Shown: positions 1-11,945, counted from the first letter of the stretch. The stretch is DNA of 64,000 nucleotides from Nageia nagi (GCA_050084985.1 JBITNC010000001.1:28768001-28832000); one strand, 5' to 3'. Notes: generated by a model from the sequence alone, not told the origin. Program-made: numbers and translations.

Positions 1-79
1 TAAGTTGTGGAAAAGTAGAATATGCTATTCATAAATAGAAATATCAAGCTAAAATTAATCAATATTTGAGATATTAAAA

Positions 80-1080
80 TAAATATAGAACTAAAATTGC
101 ATGTCATACTTCCCAATACAACAGATTGAAGAGTATAGATTTTTCCTTCCATCCTACTATAGGAGACATGTTATGATCATCCTTCTTGCTTTCCCTTTTT
201 GTGATTCCCTCTTTCCCCAATTTGGTAGGATTCTTTGTATTTTTTATAGGATTTAATTTATAGTTAAATATTTTGGTGGTTTACATTGCTCTTCTTGGCC
301 ATCAAAATGTGTTTTTTGATGACAAAATGGATGATCTTGAGGAAGGAATATCTTATGGTCCAAGTAAATGGTATTTTTAGTGCATTTGAGATATCATGAA
401 CAAGTGTTTTCATTGCATACTACACATCCTATGGATACCTTTATCATATATATTGACATGTTTTCATAAGAAGGAAAATCATGAATGACCCACATCAATA
501 TTGTTCTCATATTGAATGTAGTATCATGAAATGCATCATAAGTTTATACTCCTTCAGTCCATAGTTTGTGTAGGTACTCAAACAACAACTATAAAAAATA
601 TAAATATATTTGCTTGCTTGATTGGGTCTAGGTATTAACAAGATGAGAATTGAATAATTTCTCTTCATTGACATCCATAATGGAAGGTTGTACATGACCA
701 ATACAATAGGTTAACAACTATAACCATAACTAAAATCAACAAAAGGGTTGAACCTATCAATTTCAATTTCCAATTGTACATTATGTGGATCATAAAACAA
801 ATATGACCACTTAGAATCTATCATTTTCCATGTTGGAGATTCAATTGGATATTGCATATTAGTGTTTGAACTCTTGTGATAGGAATGCCACCTCATATTC
901 TCTACAACCATTTCAAAGATACAAGAAGAAAGCAACTCATTTCAACCACATCTAAAATTGTCAAAATAAAAAAATACAACAAAGCTAATGGTATAAATAA
1001 AAATGTTTACTTGTACATTCTCTGCAATCTCAATGTAATGGTAAGATACCTCAACACCTTCATAGGAATCTTAATTTATT
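80..1080 (-). pseudogene. CACTA (En/Spm) tnp2-type transposase remnant
   Basis: Read on the minus strand, fragments in changing frames follow the order of plant tnp2 transposases. KVLRYLTITLRLQRMYK lies near 1065-1015. An ENMRWHSYH motif is near 905-880, NVQLEIEIDRFNPF near 780-735, YNLPLWMSMKRNY near 695-655, and MRTILMWVIHDFPSY near 515-470. A cysteine-bearing segment and a FLPQDHPF-like segment follow down to about 300. In the family these precede and enter the catalytic DDE region, which would move CACTA elements by cut and paste. Several stops and frameshifts break it. The rest of the gene and the CACTA terminal repeats are not seen, so it is truncated at or before the window edge. Family call is firm; extent is approximate. 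Confidence 0.85.
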
Positions 1081-1089
1081 GTTCAATTT

Positions 1090-1660
1090 TTGAATGGGGG
1101 TCAATTTTTCAATGACAAGCACTATATTTTTGGCAAGCTTGAATATTTTCATAATCTTTCTATATAAAATACAGTTATTTTTTCATGCATGTATCATTAC
1201 ATAATATAATCCCAATGGTTTTAGCATTTTCTTCGCCACATATGGGGCCTCTAGAATTGCATTGTTGATTAGTAGCATATATTTTAGAACCAAGTTCTTG
1301 AACAGTATATGAGCAATTCATATTGAACATTATAATAATATCATATTTTACACATTCTATATTTGGACACTCATCCATGGCAGTGCATGCATCTAATGTA
1401 TATTCAACAGTAGATGTTTTTCTCCATGCATGAAAAAAATCATTATATGTCTTGTCCATTTTATGGATAAATAAGGGGTTACGAACATTCTCAAACTAAG
1501 AGTTTTCATATTTTATCAAACTGACATGGAAATATAATTATTTTAATATTCCTTAAATTCTTTCTTGCAAAATTAATGAATTCCTCAACCCATAGTTCTT
1601 GCTATTTCTATGTGCTTGTAGCCAATCTTTTTCCATGATGTTTGATAAAAACTCTCCTTA
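1090..1660. other. No recognisable gene between tnp2 remnant and PPR remnant
   Basis: A 94-codon open frame on the minus strand (1175-1459) is cysteine-rich but matches no family I recognise. It does not continue the tnp2 order. Nothing else supports a gene here. Confidence 0.4.
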
Positions 1661-1689
1661 TACCTAGCCACATCATAGATAATGTGCAA

Positions 1690-2405
1690 TTTAACTTTGA
1701 TGCATGACCTAATAGATATGTATGCAAAATGTATAAGAATAGACAAGACCCTATTGCATTATTCCTAGGATGAATCAGTATACATGCATTGTTGACCTTA
1801 GCAATGCAGGTTATGTAGACACAATTGCATGGAATACAATAATAGGATATGCACAAAATGGATTGACCACCATGTGAGATATAGAATAAGGTATAGAAAT
1901 ACCTCATAGAGTAGTTAAAAATGGTTTTGCATCAAATGTTATGGTTATGAATTCCTTGATTATCATGTATGCAAAATATTGAAGACTTAAGAATTCATTA
2001 ACAATATGCATGATGTAGACACCTTTTTATGAAATGCAATGATCTTAAGGATATGCACAAAATACGTTTTTTTGAAAAGGCCCTAGATAATTTTATGCAA
2101 ATGCAATTGTCAAATGTAAAATTAAACTCTATAACCTTTGCTAATATTATTTCAATATGTGCCACCATGGGAGCTCTAAAAGAAGGTATGGACATACATC
2201 AAAAAGTAGTTGAAAATGATTTTGCATTGAATATTGTGGTTGTGAATGCCCTAATAGGTATATATGCAAAATATTTAAGAATACATAAGGATAAAGAATT
2301 TTTTTAAAAGATGCATGATGCAGATATAGTTTCATGTAATGTAATGATTAAAGAATATACAATGCATGACTACAACAATGATGCCCTTAAACTCTTTGAT
2401 CTACT
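1690..2405 (+). pseudogene. PPR (pentatricopeptide repeat) protein pseudogene
   Basis: Several plant PPR units are readable across frames. HDLIDMYAKC is near 1704, DTIAWNTIIGYAQNG near 1817, and MVMNSLIIMYAKY near 1940. ITFANIISICATMGALKEG lies near 2138-2190, IGIYAKY near 2255, and KMHDADIVSCNVMIKEYT near 2309, followed by an ALKLF motif. The alternation of a 'YAK', a 'WN.MI.GY' and an 'ITF..I...C..' segment is that of PLS-class PPR proteins, which act in organelle RNA processing and editing. At least two frameshifts and several stops separate the units. No start codon, transit peptide or E/DYW end is visible. It is probably a broken fragment of a duplicated host gene, with no sign of function. 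Confidence 0.85.
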
Positions 2406-2409
2406 AGAG

Positions 2410-3670
2410 AACTTGGTGTACACCAAGATTTATGCTTAATGTGGACTAAAACACATAAATGAGTTAGTAACACATACAAATATCAAATATACATAACATA
2501 TATTTTACTCAATTTGAATGATGCAATATTGTGTAAAGGTATGCTTAAAACATCAAATAATGCTTTAAAACTTGATTATATTGCTAAAAATACCTAAATG
2601 AATCTAACCAAGGTAGGGGGACCTACAATTTAGGCCCCTTAAGGAACCAAAATGAGCTTAGAGTGAGTGATATCACTCCAAAATGCAATGTAAGCCCCCT
2701 AACCTCCAATCAATGAAGAAAACAAAATTATAGATGCCTATGATGAAAGATGTGTATGCTTATATGCTCTTTTGATAATTTGAAAGGTGTAATTTAGAAT
2801 TCTAGCTTGATCTTTGCATGTTTTTATGAACAATTATGGAATCAAGTGTTTCAAACTCTAAGCAAGCTTAAAACCCTATGAATAGTAAAGACCTTTAGAG
2901 ATCCTTGAATCTATGAGATCCAAGGATACCAACAAGACTAAAAAGATGTTTAGACCTTCAAATAATAATTAGAATTCTATGGATGAAATGCAAAAATTAT
3001 TTAGTGGAGGATACAAATGTTGATAGATCCAAGCTTTTCCATGATGAGATTGTCCCCAAACCTACAAAAACCTTGAAGATACTATAATATATGCAATGCA
3101 AAGTGAATTCACCATAAAAATATTACCACAATGAGTGTAGCATGAAGATATTGAGCTTGGTGTGGTAGTAAATCCTTCAAAAGCATGTAACACTTGAATT
3201 ATCCTTTAAACCTATGAGAAATCTTGGAGGAGATATTAGGAGCATTAATCACAAGTGTGCAAAAGCATTAGAAGAATAATGAGCCAAGAGTTGAACTCTA
3301 ATTTTGCATTGTGTTATATACCTCTTATTTTACAACTTAAGTGTAATATATCTAAATACCCACTTTTGCACTTTATTTAACTTATAAGTGATTTTAACTC
3401 TTTTTGACCTATTTTAACTTTTGAGAATATTTGAAGTTCCTTTTTAGAATATTTAAACATTAGGAATTGAGAAAAATAATGAATTAATCATTCCAATGCA
3501 ATTTAACTCATTTTATATAGAAAAGTGTTATTTTTTGGTGGCTACATGTTACCCCTATTGGACTAAGTCTTTTGTCAAAAAAGATTTAGTTCAATATATG
3601 TACATAGATATGTGTTTTCTTAAGAAATCATTTTGAATATTTGAAAGAATCTATAAGTTTGCAACTTTAT
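2410..3670. other. AT-rich stretch without recognisable gene
   Basis: No frame holds more than short random openings and no transposon domain was recognised. It may be decayed element sequence. Confidence 0.4.
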
Positions 3671-3672
3671 AC

Positions 3673-4103
3673 AAATATGCATAGAAATTTGAATGTACTT
3701 ATCAACAATTCAATCCCTAAATAATGTGTTTATGATGGAAAAAAGTATAAAATTTGAACCAACTTATATAGTATTTAACACCCACCAAACCTATGCAAAG
3801 TTATTTGTGAAGTATTTAAAAAAATTATAAAATTTAAAGAAAATATGAATAGCAATTTGAATGTACTTTTCAACAATTCAAACCCTAAACAATGTGTTCA
3901 TGGTAGAAAAAATTGTAAAATTCAAAACAAATATGAATAGCAATTTGAAAATACTTTTCAATAATTTGAACCCTAAATAATGTGTTCATGGTAGAAAAAT
4001 TGTAAAATTCAGAATAAATATGAATAACAATTTGAATGTACTTTTTTATAATTCAAATCCTAAACAATGTGTTCATGATAGAAAAAACTATAAAATTCAA
4101 AAT
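3673..4103. repeat. Tandem repeat, about 87-88 bp unit
   Basis: Four diverged units start at 3673, 3841, 3929 and 4016. Each opens with AAATATGAATAGCAATTTGA or a variant and contains a CCCTAAACAATGTGTTCATG-like core. Units 2, 3 and 4 are head to tail at 88 and 87 bp spacing. Unit 1 is separated from unit 2 by a copy of another repeat (next entry). No coding meaning is evident. Confidence 0.8.
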
Positions 4104-4437
4104 AATTTATATAGTAATTGATACTCGCCAAGCCTATGCAAAGTTGTTTCATGAAGGTAAAACCTTGAACCACTTATATAGTATTTGATGCCCACAAAAA
4201 CTATACAAAGCGTTCATAATAGAAAAATTTCTAAAATAATTATATAGGATTTGATTCATAATCTATATCAAATCTAAGGAAAACATTCATGAAGGTAGGA
4301 ATTTGAGCCACTTATATTGTATTTGATAATTGCATACGTCAAACATATGCAAAGTGTTCAAGAATTTGAAACTTTGAACCACTTATATAGTATTTTATGA
4401 TTGTATACGTCAAACCTATGCACAACATTCATGAAGG
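3755..4437. repeat. Interspersed local repeat around CACTTATATAGTATTTGA
   Basis: A motif of roughly 60-80 bp recurs near 3757, 4106, 4170, 4308 and 4378. It contains ACTTATATAGTATTTGA, then a CCAAACCTATGCAAAGT core, then a TTCATGAAGG end. It alternates with, and partly flanks, the 87-bp units. This suggests an originally longer composite tandem unit that has decayed. Confidence 0.7.
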
Positions 4438-4439
4438 GG

Positions 4440-5310
4440 TAAGTATGTAGACTTACTAACAAGCATGTAGTCTTGCTAAAATTTTGAAATTTGAACTTTT
4501 GCATTTTAAAATAAAAGCATTTTTGCATTCATAAATTTTGGTAATTTCAACTTTGAAAATTTTAGAAGAACTATTTCACTTTTGAAAAAAAAAATTGAAT
4601 GAAAAAGGCTTGTATATTACTAAAATATTTTCCATACCAAAGAGGGTGGGTGGGATTGAGCACACCTTGTGGAATACCACAACAAACTAACTACTTAGTA
4701 GTTGGGAATGGATTACAAAAACCTTGTATAAAAAAGATCATGCCAAAGTATAATAATGACTACCAACAAACCATCAAACTCCATAATAAAAATCAAAATC
4801 ATATTCCTAAAATCTTAACAACCAATAAAATAAAATACCTTATCAATCATGAGAAGGTGAAAGATGAAAATTATCAATAAATTGCATATGTTTCCAAATA
4901 CCACACTCAACAGTAACAATATTCCAACCATCATGTAATTACTTCTATTGGCATTAGCACACATATCAACATCATGATCCAATTAGGGTGAGGGATTTAA
5001 AATGTCTCCCCATCTCATAATCGGGGTAGAAATTCCAATTGAACATCCCATCTGCTATGAGAATAGGAAGTAGCAGGCTCTCTATGTTGTATGCATTTGG
5101 GGTTAGGTGAAGGTTATGACCAGTGCCAAGGTGAATTGGTAGGAGTGGCACCAACAAATAAACACTATGATGGAGTAGGGGTACAACTATGTGACCAACA
5201 TTAAGGGCCTCCATGAGACCATGCCTAATGAGGAGGAAACACAACAAGAGAGACACAACTAATAGTTCAAGGAGTATTCCCCCAATGGTCAAGTAAATTG
5301 TGTAAGTGTT
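4440..5310. other. No recognised gene; lower-coordinate flank of LINE-A
   Basis: The part from about 4970 to 5310 has a 106-codon open frame on the minus strand and joins the LINE-A remnant directly. It could be the 3' tail of that LINE, but no poly-A (poly-T on the plus strand) or target duplication was found. The part from 4440 to 4970 holds nothing I recognise. Confidence 0.35.
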
Positions 5311-6760
5311 GAACCTTTAGATGAATTTTTTTCATCTGCATCACAATCTACAACTAACAATCATAGAAAATAACTTATTTATCTTGAGGGGAATTCTTAG
5401 TAAAACACAATATTATTTCTTATTTTCCATATATGGTAGAGAATATTTATTTTGCAAATATGCCAAACTTTACCTAAGGGCTATGAAAATTGAAAAGGAT
5501 CCCTAAGAATAATATGAACCCACTAGCAAGGAGACACTAACAAAGGATTAAAAAAGGAAAGAATCCAATCCCAAGCCTACTTGACCTTAGTGCATGACCA
5601 AAATATATGGGGAAAGTCTTTAGAATATTGAAAACAAGGAAAATCAAGGTTAACCACACCCAAATATGTACATCGATTCCCAATAGGAAGACCCTGATGC
5701 AGAAGACTCCAAATGAAAAAACTCTACATAGGTTCAATATACTTAGCCTAAATAACAAAAAAATACAAAGACCACCTAGATTGGGAAGAAATAATATCCC
5801 ATATAAGGTTAAGCATATGATACATAGGGACATTGGGAGAAATCCATGAATAATCATGATAAAATTTATACTTAACAAAACCCATATGCCAAGGCCAAAA
5901 TGAATCTGACCACCACTTCTTTTGAAAATGGATACCAAGCTTCCTTTATATGGAAAATAAAGTTCTATTTATAACTAAATCAAAATTATCTTTATCATCC
6001 ACTTTAATATTGAAAATGTACCAAAAACCATCCCATAAATGCCAGGTTTTGGTATGGGAATCAAAAAATTGAAGAATGGACCCAATTCCCTTCTCATAAA
6101 ATCTCAAAGCTTGAACCTATTGAACTTGAGAAAGAAGCAACCACTCATAATAAAAAGATTTTGAACACTAAATATTGATCAAATCTAGAGAAGCACCCAT
6201 GGACTTACTTTGAATATGCTAATTAAGCCAAGGTTTAAGTGATTCCTAAGCTTTCTAAAAGCTCTTAATTATAAAAGAACCTAGAATTCTGATAGCAATA
6301 GGAGTAGTGAGGAGGGTCTAAAGAGAAAGAATCATCTAAGCTTTTTTGCTAAAAGGAAGCCCCTAATAAATGCAATGGAAAACCAAAAGCTTCTAAGATT
6401 CATTCCCCTTCAAATATTGCAAAATCTATTTTACACACAAAGAAAAAACCTAAGAATTACAATAAAAAAGACCCATACCATCAACAATCCAAGGAAGAAA
6501 ACAAGTTTCCTAGGCCACTTTGTGAAATCCTCATTTATGAACATTAGAAGCCCATAGAAAATCCCTTAGCAATTAATCTAGATTTTGATAACAAGATTTG
6601 GAAGGCACCCAACAGGAATAATAGTAAACATGAGTTAAAGTGAGAAACTTAGAATAAATCAAAAAATTTCTAGTTAAAAATAATTTCTTGGTGATCCAGT
6701 AACTCAACTTTTTCTTAACCTTTGAAATTATAAAATTTCACAACTAAGTAAGGAAGGCCT
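5310..6760 (-). pseudogene. LINE-A ORF2, C-terminal part (RT end, zf-RVT)
   Basis: Minus-strand reading gives KVKKKLSYW (about 6715), then LTHVYYYSCWVPSKSCYQN (about 6640-6580), DFLWASNVHK and GFHKVAWETC, as in the thumb/connection of plant LINE RTs. Next come ASLDLI and YEWLLL segments (about 6200-6130). The zinc-binding zf-RVT region is between about 5830 and 5560: SLLHQGLPIGNRCTYLGV, then FPCFQYSKDFPHIFWSC and AWDWILSFF. HIWKIRNNIVF (about 5440-5400) is the segment normally just past zf-RVT. The CxxC...HxxxC pattern is partly kept. Most stops are TAG or TGA at positions where Gln or Trp is expected. It is clearly inactive. The upper end is the element B insertion point. Confidence 0.9.
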
Positions 6761-6765
6761 AAAAA

Positions 6766-7485
6766 TGATCTAAATTGGATCCTGTTAGGTTGACCTCTAT
6801 AGGAGTACTCATTCTAAAGATATTTATGCTTGGATACTAACTAAAGACCAAAATATGGAGGTGATTGGTGATAGAAATGACACTTTAACAATGTGCATCT
6901 ACTATTTTTAGGCCATTAATGATGTATGACTTGATGATTCAGCAATAGAAGTTGAAGGGGCATCGATGATTTGAGAATCTGATCAATTTAGGATCATCAA
7001 CCAGCATATTGGAGATATTTCTAGGCTTATTTAAAGATGTGCTTCTCTCTTGATTCTACAATGGAGTTTTAGTGAATTTTTGAGTTTTGAGATTATAAGA
7101 ATTTGAAGGAATGCCAAGAATCATTCTAGAATTTTTGTAGTTTTGAAGTTGTCCTTCTTACTTTAGAAGATTGTAATAATATTGTAGGAGATGGTATTAC
7201 CATTATTTTGATATTATTTCTTTATATGTATTCAATACTGTAATATCCATAGATAATGTGAAGAGAAGGCTCCAATTCTATGCTAGATTAGTCCACATTA
7301 GGTGAACCAAGGTAAATCATTATGTTGATCTTATTGTGTTTGATTGAGATTGTTAGCTTATAATTTTACATTATGTAATTTCAAATTCATATGCAATTTG
7401 ATGGGTCTCATAATGGTGAATGTTTATTCATTTAAATATGTGAGGATCCAAAAATGTTATATGCATCCAGTGATTATAGATTGCA
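6766..7485 (+). repeat. 5' LTR of element B
   Basis: Aligns through its full length with 29306-30031. Shared tracts include GTACTCATTCTAAAG, ATGGAGGTGATTGGTGATAG, GGGGCATCGATGATTTAG and the end near TGATTATAGATT. The many substitutions between the two LTRs indicate an old insertion. It starts TGATC and ends about two bases before the primer site. The exact last base is uncertain by a few nucleotides. Confidence 0.88.
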
Positions 7486-7497
7486 TGATATCAAAGC
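7486..7497 (+). promoter_or_regulatory. Primer binding site of element B
   Basis: TGATATCAAAGC differs by two G-to-A changes from TGGTATCAGAGC, the usual site for plant initiator-Met tRNA, and lies directly after the 5' LTR. Confidence 0.7.
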
Positions 7498-7748
7498 TTG
7501 TATATGCAAAATTTGGGGCCAAAATTATGGGGATTTTAGGTTGTTAGTGGTGTACTTTTTGATGTTCAAGATATCTCAAAGACCAAAATTGATTCTAGAG
7601 GATCTTGAGATTGGTCAAATGGGCAGATTGATCGAAATAAATAATGTGGAGGAGCAATAGTCTGTTGGTCATACCATGTTAGATTCTAATTTTGAAAGGA
7701 TATTTTTGGTAATAAAGAATCATTTGGCTTGTTTGGTTGAGTTGTTGG
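7498..7748 (+). pseudogene. Element B gag, N-terminal part
   Basis: The frame with codons starting at 7454, 7457 and so on reads through MGRLIEINNVEEQ, one stop at 7658, then FERIFLVIKNHLACLVELL to the insertion of element C. The first base of the next codon is at 7748. The codon is completed at 24892-24893, where gag resumes in phase with NRENVNINQKQ. This region is the poorly conserved N-terminal end of the Ty3 capsid precursor. The start codon is not certain. Confidence 0.8.
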
Positions 7749-7989
7749 TGTAGACACATTAAATTTAGCACCATGCACTACATTTGGAAAAACCTAATAT
7801 GTTTGTTTGATTTAGCATTGTCAAGCATATTTTGATAATTTTGATCATATCTAATAATGATTTCAAAAATCATTTATTTTCTTATCATAGTCAATTTGTA
7901 ATTCATATTTTTCATATTAAATGCTTGTTTATCATAGTCACTTAGTTTGGAAATTAGAATTTATATTTATCATATTATTGCATTTTGAT

Positions 7990-8850
7990 TATGGCTTTAT
8001 ACTTGGAAAACACATTAGACTTAGTCATGTTTAATGCGTTTTCGATCATAATCACTTACTTGGAAAATACAATTCAATTTAATCATGTTATTTGTATTTT
8101 TGATCATTTTTACTTATTTGGAAAATACATTATACTTAGTCATGTTTACCGTATTTTTGATCATAATCACTTGGAAAATACAATTAAACTTAGTCATATT
8201 TATTTGTATTTTTGATCATTTTGTTTATTTGGAAAATACATTAGACTTAGTCATGTCTAATGTGTTTTCGATCATGATCACTTATTTAGAAAATACATTA
8301 GACTTAGTCATGTTTAATGTGTTTTTGATCATAATCATTTATTTGGAAAATACAATTCAATTTAGTCATGTTCATTTAAATTTTCAATCATTTTTACTTA
8401 TTTGAAAAATACGTTAGACTTAGTCATGTTTAATGTGTTTTCGATCATAATCATTTGCTTGGAAAATACAATTAAACTTAGTCATATTTATTTGTATTTT
8501 TGATCATTTTATTTATTTGAAAAATACATTAGATTTAGTCATGTATAATGTATTTTCAATCATGATCACTTATTTGAAAAATACATTAGATACTTAGTCA
8601 TGTTTAATGTGTTTTTGATCATAACCACTTACTTGGAAAATACAATTAAACTTAGTCATGTTTATTTGTATTTTCAATCATTTTATTTATTTGAAAAATA
8701 CATTAAACTTAATCATGTTTATTGTATTTTTTATCATAATTATATACTTGGAAATTACAACTAAACTTAGTCATGTTTATTGCAATTCGATCATAGTCAT
8801 TTAAAAAATATAATTGAACTTAGTCATGTTTCTTGTATTTTGAACCATGC
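7990..8850 (+). repeat. Minisatellite in 5' LTR of element C, about 57-bp units in dimers, about 15 units
   Basis: The core ACTTAGTCATGTTTA recurs about every 57 bp (near 8018, 8072, 8130, 8188, 8243, 8302, 8358, 8415, 8474, 8530, 8590, 8650, 8705, 8763, 8817). Two unit types roughly alternate. One has AATTAAAC...TTTGTATTTT, the other ATTAGAC...AATGTGTTTT, giving a dimer near 115 bp. Long open frames across it are by-products of the repeat. Confidence 0.9.
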
Positions 8851-9959
8851 TTAATTATTGAAAAATTGTAAAAATAATAATATTTATCATGTTATTTGCA
8901 ATATAGTCATAGTCATTTATTTTTGAAATATTAATTAGCATTTATCATGTTGATTGAGTAATCATGTTTTGTCAAATTTGAATTTGAATTATAGAGCATA
9001 AATGATTATCTTACTTTAATGTTACTAATGTGCTTTGTTAACTATGAGCAAAAAATTAAGGAGACATATCCCCCATTTGTCAAATCAAGCAACAACTCTT
9101 TCAAGGGGGAATATCAATTACAAATTTGAATTACAACAACTACATTTTAAAAAATATTATTTTAATCAAAGGCTCCCCTCCACTAAGAAGACAATGATCA
9201 CATCCAAGAGAAAAATACAATTTTGAAAGCAAGTTTTCATGAGTCTTTGAGAAATTGGTTTTGCAAGATTCTATGCATTATTGTGATAAATTTGCAGCTT
9301 TGATCATCTAGAAAACTTCATCAAGCAACAAAGAGGAAAATCTAGAAGTATTTTTGGTCTTGAAGTAAGCAATAAATAATTCATTTCAATCCTTATTCCT
9401 TCCATAAAACCTTGAACATACCCACCAGATGTTCCCTCGTCTTTTCTATGTTTTGTCTATACATCAACCTTATTTCATCATATGATCATGATGTTGGATT
9501 GAATTTTTTATTTTATGTTTAAATGCCTAGGGTCCCCATGTTTTTACAAACAAATGCAATTGTGTTTTTTAAATGCTAAGGGTTAATACATTTTTTTTAT
9601 CATATTAGAAGCAATTTTTGCGGGGAACCAAAACCCCATTAACATTGAGGGATTTTCAAATATAGCACAACCTTACAAAATATTTCTGAAAAAATGACCT
9701 GCTAACATCTACAAGTTGATAAGATACCATACCATGACACCCTAGATGGCTACCTAGCCTACTCCTAAACAGTCCCAACCATTCCTACATGATGCAAAAC
9801 AAAGCCAAATAGCTAGCCTTCCTATTACTATGATACCTCATCCTTTATGGTTTCCCATGCAAATGTTAATCATCCTTAGCTTCACACACTGCATGTTGTA
9901 GTTTTTCTAGTAGGGATATAATATTTGTTACTTTGGCTAGCATTTTTCTTCATAGATTC

Positions 9960-10887
9960 CTAATATCCTAGAGTAGCATTCATCTCATCACTTAGGTTCT
10001 CTTACGCATTCCTTCTACTTCCTTCTAGTTTTTTGAAGCCAAGTCCCCCTTAGAATCCTCAAAATCCAACTTTACCACTCTTTTGAGCTTATGTTTAGAG
10101 CTACTTCTATCTCTATCTGGGTCCTTCTACTTCCTATCTCTCCCGGTGTCATTGCATCAACCCTCCTTAGTACTAATCGAAAGTTTTTAAGGTCCCCTAC
10201 CCATCCTTATGTATGGGCAATCACTTTTGCAATCATCAAAAATAGCTCTTGGTGTAGGGAAAACTTTATGCACCCTCTCTGGAATTCCTTAATAGATTTC
10301 TCCAATTCCTTAAATAGAAAGTAAGGAATATTAATCTGCTTCTACCAATGCATGTTATTCAACAAATCTAGGTGATAGCCCCACACCCATAACATTTGTA
10401 CATCCAATATTAGATAAATTATAATTGTCCCTATCACTTTTTCATAAGGAGGAGGGAGCCCCTCCATCAAAATGAATTTACCATCCCATTTTATCTTCTC
10501 CTTAGAGGTGAATAAATCAATCTCCATTTGCTGGGGTTGTTTATCCCTAGTAATTTCTAGTCCTTCATAAATAAGGCTAGAGATCTCATAAATGATGGTC
10601 GAGGATATTTCAAAGGAAAATGCTCTAAATGTAACACAACCTTCTACCCAAACTCTATCCATATGGTGGCAGACTTTGATATCATATCCATCAAAAAGTT
10701 TTAGAAAATCCCAACATCTAGCTTTCTTTAGCTCTTCCTATACATCCTCACTCATAATGAGTTTGGATGGCTCCGATCTGAGGTCCTTATGCCCCTCCTC
10801 CACTATGTCTAGTTTACACTTTGCCATGAGAACTAGAGCTTGCTACATAGGGTAGCCTACCTTTTTAGCCAGAAGATGTTTGTCCAT
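9960..10887 (-). pseudogene. Unknown ORF ('ORF-X') at the 3' side of LINE-D
   Basis: One single frame from a Met codon at 10887 runs for about 310 codons with only a handful of stops: two between 10860 and 10690, one at 10342-10344, one near 10207, and more near 10080. Segments include MDKHLLAKKVGYP, LKLFDGYDIKVCH, WVEGCVTFRAFSFEISSTII, MEGLPPPYEKVIGTIIIYLI and FLFKELEKSIKEFQRG. Composition is that of a globular protein. From memory the layout, with a '.GL....E...' patch, '.LPPP..K..' and 'LLN..', resembles gag-like or unclassified domains found next to plant retroelements. I cannot assign a family. It follows RNase H and precedes the LINE's poly-A end on the same strand. It may be a LINE-borne second ORF, transduced sequence, or an older insertion. 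Confidence 0.6.
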
Positions 10888-11269
10888 GATCCAACCACCT
10901 CCTCTTATTACTCTCACCCCTACTTCCCACCCTTTGCTTTTCCAATAAAAGGAGCTACATGTTGGATCACCCCCATATTACACACTTGCAACATGTAAGA
11001 CTCTCTTACACTTAAAAAAATGATGACCCTCACCTTTTTTGATCCCATATCATGTTTAGGAGTTTGCATAAGGTCCTTTGGCACATGTGAACCCATGTCA
11101 CCTTATTCATCGTGGTTGTTCCCTACCTCCTCCCATTGATCATCTTATTGAAACTTGACCACTATTTAGGGTCCCAAATCCATTTAAAAAGTCCTATTCT
11201 AAATTTTATAATTAAGCCAAAGATGTTGAACTTCAAATGGTAGAGTTTTCTCCCATACTTGACCCTAAA

Positions 11270-11650
11270 TGCATCCCACACCTACATTTGCTAGCTCATC
11301 AGCTAATTGATTTGCTTCCTTGAAGATATGGGAGATTGAGATAACTCACTTATCACTCAAGAGGTTTTTGCAATCTTCTATTAACAATTAAATAGACCAA
11401 CTAGGATTGGAAATCCCTACTAGATGGTCTATAATTATTTTGGAGTCTCCCTTGATGATCAATGGAAAGATATTTCTCTCTACTGCTAGCTCAATGCCCT
11501 TGTGAACTAATTTGGCCTCTACAAAGTAACTTGATTGATGACCCAATGGTTCTAAATAAGCCAACACCACATCTCTCAAACAATCTCTAAAACCCCCTCA
11601 CATCTAGCTTTCTTTCGGTTACTTTAGATGCCCCATCAAAGGTCAAATTA
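11270..11650 (-). pseudogene. LINE-D RNase H domain
   Basis: YNLTFDGASKVTE (about 11650-11610) gives the first catalytic Asp. EAKLVHKGIELAVERNIF gives the Glu, LIIKGDSKIIIDHL the second Asp, and ISHIFKEANQLADELAN the final H..AD motif. All four catalytic positions of plant-LINE RNase H are readable, with only a few stops and one frameshift. It is the last recognised ORF2 domain before the unknown ORF. Confidence 0.9.
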
Positions 11651-11945
11651 TACATTCCTTCCTATGATAGACACCACCTATAACTAAGCCTTAGGTTAGC
11701 TCTTGGAGCTTCCCCAATTGCTTAGCTCCCCACTCAACCAAAACTAAACTCCTTTATGGTGGTTCACCCTCCTCTTTGAACTAGATCATATTGAAATTGT
11801 CCAACATGAGACTTTCAACTTTATTCTAAATTACCATCCAATAATATTTCTCCCCCTTGAAGACTCAAAAATTTCTCTCCCTCCAAATACCCCACAAAAC
11901 ATGAGGTAAACTTAATTTCTACAAAACTTGCATTTGTTTCACTTT

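Noticed and set aside
1175-1459. Cysteine-rich 94-codon minus-strand frame
   Set aside because: No family recognised, no neighbouring support, and chance openings of this length are common in this AT-rich DNA. Only noted as a coverage entry.
5537-5938. 133-codon minus-strand frame as a membrane-like protein
   Set aside because: The hydrophobic text is the wrong frame of the LINE-A zf-RVT region; the neighbouring frame gives clear LINE motifs.
7985-8405. Two long plus-strand open frames
   Set aside because: They lie entirely in the 57-bp minisatellite of the LTR and repeat with it; openness is a by-product.
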